Below are positions 42,821 through 43,913 of a stretch of 43,913 bases of DNA, piece after piece. Within the stretch, counting starts at the first letter, position 1. Each line of letters opens with the position of its first letter. Below the pieces are notes generated by a model. It did no database searches. It saw only the letters and a list, made by a program, of their open reading frames with translations, and was not told where the DNA came from. The position numbers and the translations under genes were made by a program. The DNA is from Bacteroidaceae bacterium. GTDB lineage: Bacteria; Bacteroidota; Bacteroidia; Bacteroidales; Bacteroidaceae. The DNA is taken from assembly GCA_900769765.1 (NCBI GenBank), contig CAAGHW010000093.1, positions 1 to 43,913 on the forward strand, given 5' to 3'.

Positions 42821-42848
42821 AATATCATCGGAATATCAAAAAATATCA
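42821..42848 (+). repeat. Three phased AATATCA heptamers before ribD
   Basis: AATATCA occurs at 42821-42827, 42832-42838 and 42842-42848, with starts 11 and 10 bases apart. That is about one DNA turn, so the copies face the same side of the helix. It lies 121 bases upstream of ribD and directly after the phosphoesterase stop. Confidence 0.55.
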
Positions 42849-42969
42849 TTCTTTATGGTGTGGTGCTTGGCTTGATTGTGATTTTCGCTTTTTATTCTTA
42901 TCTTCGCTCATGATTGAAGGAAAATCTTCTGACATAATAGTGTTTGTTTGATAAAAATATTTTACAATA

Positions 42970-43913
42970 ATGTCTGTTGATGAACTATATATGCGTCGTT
43001 GCTTGCAGCTTGCGCGTTGTGCTGCCGGCAGCACAACGCCGAACCCGATGGTGGGTGCGGTGATTGTCTGCGACGGGTGTATAATAGGCGAAGGGTATCA
43101 TATAAGAGCCGGTGAACCGCACGCCGAAGTGAATGCAGTGCGTTCGGTGAAGCCCGCCGACAGACATCTGTTGCCGCAATCCACTATTTACGTTACTCTT
43201 GAACCTTGTTCGCATTATGGCAAGACGCCACCTTGCTGCGATATGATAATCAAAGAGGGTATCAGGCGTGTTGTCATAGGTGTTACCGACAATAACGAGT
43301 GTGTGAACGGCGCTGGTATCGCCCGTATGAAAAAAGCAGGCATTGAGGTTGTTGTCGGTGTGCTGGAGAATGAATGCCTGGCTGTAAATCGTCCGTTTTT
43401 TACGTATAATAGGTTTGCCCGTCCTCTTGTGACTCTCAAATGGGCACAGACGGCGGACGGCTATATTGATGTTGAACGTGAGGGTGGTGTGCCTTTGCGC
43501 ATTTCCACGCCTGTGTCGCAGGTGGCTGTCCATAAGTTGCGCTCCATGCACGATGCCATTCTTGTCGGCACACGTACTGCATTGCTCGACAACCCTTCTC
43601 TCAACCTGCGCTGTTGGACGGGGCGTGCGCCGCTGCGTCTTGTGATAGACAGGGCAGGGGTGTTGCCGGCTACGTTGAATCTCTTCGACGGCTCATCGCC
43701 TACGGTTGTCTATACCGGGAATCCTATTGTTGGAAAATTTGGTAAAAATGTCGAACAGATACTGCTCGATTTCTCAAAGGATGTGCCTGTGCAGATTCTT
43801 GAACATCTGCACTCTCTGAAAATACAAAGCTTGCTTGTCGAAGGCGGTGCAAGGACATTGCAGTCGTTTATAGATGCGTCGCTTTGGGATGAAGCGCGTG
43901 TCGAGGTTTCTAG
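42970..43913 (+). CDS. ribD: Bifunctional riboflavin deaminase/reductase RibD (3' end outside the window)
   Basis: RibD deaminates and then reduces the pyrimidine intermediate in riboflavin synthesis. The visible 314 residues contain the cytidine-deaminase-like zinc site HAEVNA (51-56, with His51 and Glu53), Cys80 in EPCSHYG and Cys89 in KTPPC. The reductase part begins at LVTLKWAQTADGYID (about 153-167) and continues with LVIDRAG and LLVEGGART. The frame is open to the window edge with no stop, so the gene continues beyond it. Its 154-base upstream gap holds the phased AATATCA repeats, and I see no FMN riboswitch there. Confidence 0.93.
   Translation, partial: MSVDELYMRRCLQLARCAAGSTTPNPMVGAVIVCDGCIIGEGYHIRAGEPHAEVNAVRSVKPADRHLLPQSTIYVTLEPCSHYGKTPPCCDMIIKEGIRRVVIGVTDNNECVNGAGIARMKKAGIEVVVGVLENECLAVNRPFFTYNRFARPLVTLKWAQTADGYIDVEREGGVPLRISTPVSQVAVHKLRSMHDAILVGTRTALLDNPSLNLRCWTGRAPLRLVIDRAGVLPATLNLFDGSSPTVVYTGNPIVGKFGKNVEQILLDFSKDVPVQILEHLHSLKIQSLLVEGGARTLQSFIDASLWDEARVEVS

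Noticed and set aside
42816..42969. FMN riboswitch upstream of ribD
   Set aside because: The gap is only 154 bases, and none of the conserved AGGGN or GGC riboswitch blocks is visible.

Overview
This is a stretch of a Bacteroidales chromosome with GC content in the mid-40s by eye. The evidence is Bacteroidetes-type -33/-7 promoters (TTTG, about 20 nt, TAnnTTTG), lipoproteins with acidic residues after the lipobox cysteine, the type IX secretion (T9SS) genes porU and porV, an S46 dipeptidyl-peptidase, and GH84 and GH95 glycosidases. Together these suggest a gut- or oral-type member such as Prevotellaceae or a relative; the genus cannot be fixed from the sequence alone. The window opens inside a lysine/alanine-rich gene and closes inside ribD.

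Region by region. (1) 1-3784: the 3' end of a Lys/Ala-rich gene, a surface lipoprotein gene, a second near-identical copy of the Lys/Ala-rich 3' end, and a secreted protein that looks like T9SS cargo. (2) 3888-12651: an aromatic amino acid operon aroF-tyrA-aroB-aroA-pheA, two small secreted TonB C-terminal-domain proteins, then aroQ with a bile-acid-symporter-like carrier and a PAP2 phosphatase. (3) 12665-17775, minus strand: an SLC13/DASS anion permease, an outer-membrane barrel and a GH84 beta-N-acetylglucosaminidase, very tightly packed. (4) A plus-strand thioredoxin gene. (5) 18376-31347, minus strand: an eight-gene run with gaps of 18 bp or less, ftcD-hutU-hutH-hutI, an S46 peptidase, an AspT/YidE-type transporter, an 81-residue unknown and a GH95 glycosidase. 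(6) 31348-33618: AT-rich, mostly non-coding DNA with a small secreted protein, tRNA-Leu(UAA) and a four-cysteine Rieske-like lipoprotein. (7) 33623-35102, minus strand: a SUI1/YciH homologue, pyrE and an SRPBCC protein. (8) 35225-43913, plus strand: rex, an FAH-family hydrolase, porU, porV, ispF, a metallophosphoesterase and ribD.

How the genes work together. The aromatic block supplies most of the shikimate pathway and both branch enzymes to phenylalanine and tyrosine; aroC, aroE and aroK are not in the window. The hut block gives the complete route from histidine to glutamate with the formimino group passed to tetrahydrofolate. The S46 peptidase beside it carries the arginine that marks acidic-residue specificity (DPP11 type), so the run reads as a peptide and amino acid catabolism unit with an attached carrier. 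GH84 and GH95 point to host or mucin glycans. The rex-led operon places an NADH/NAD+-sensing repressor in front of the T9SS sortase PorU and its partner PorV, and the 574-residue protein near the start has the type of C-terminal domain that PorU would process.

No CRISPR array, insertion sequence, rRNA or prophage was seen. The most unusual structures are the duplicated Lys/Ala-rich gene end around the lipoprotein gene, the cysteine-only Rieske-like lipoprotein, the long hut-peptidase-glycosidase run, and the coupling of rex to the T9SS genes.
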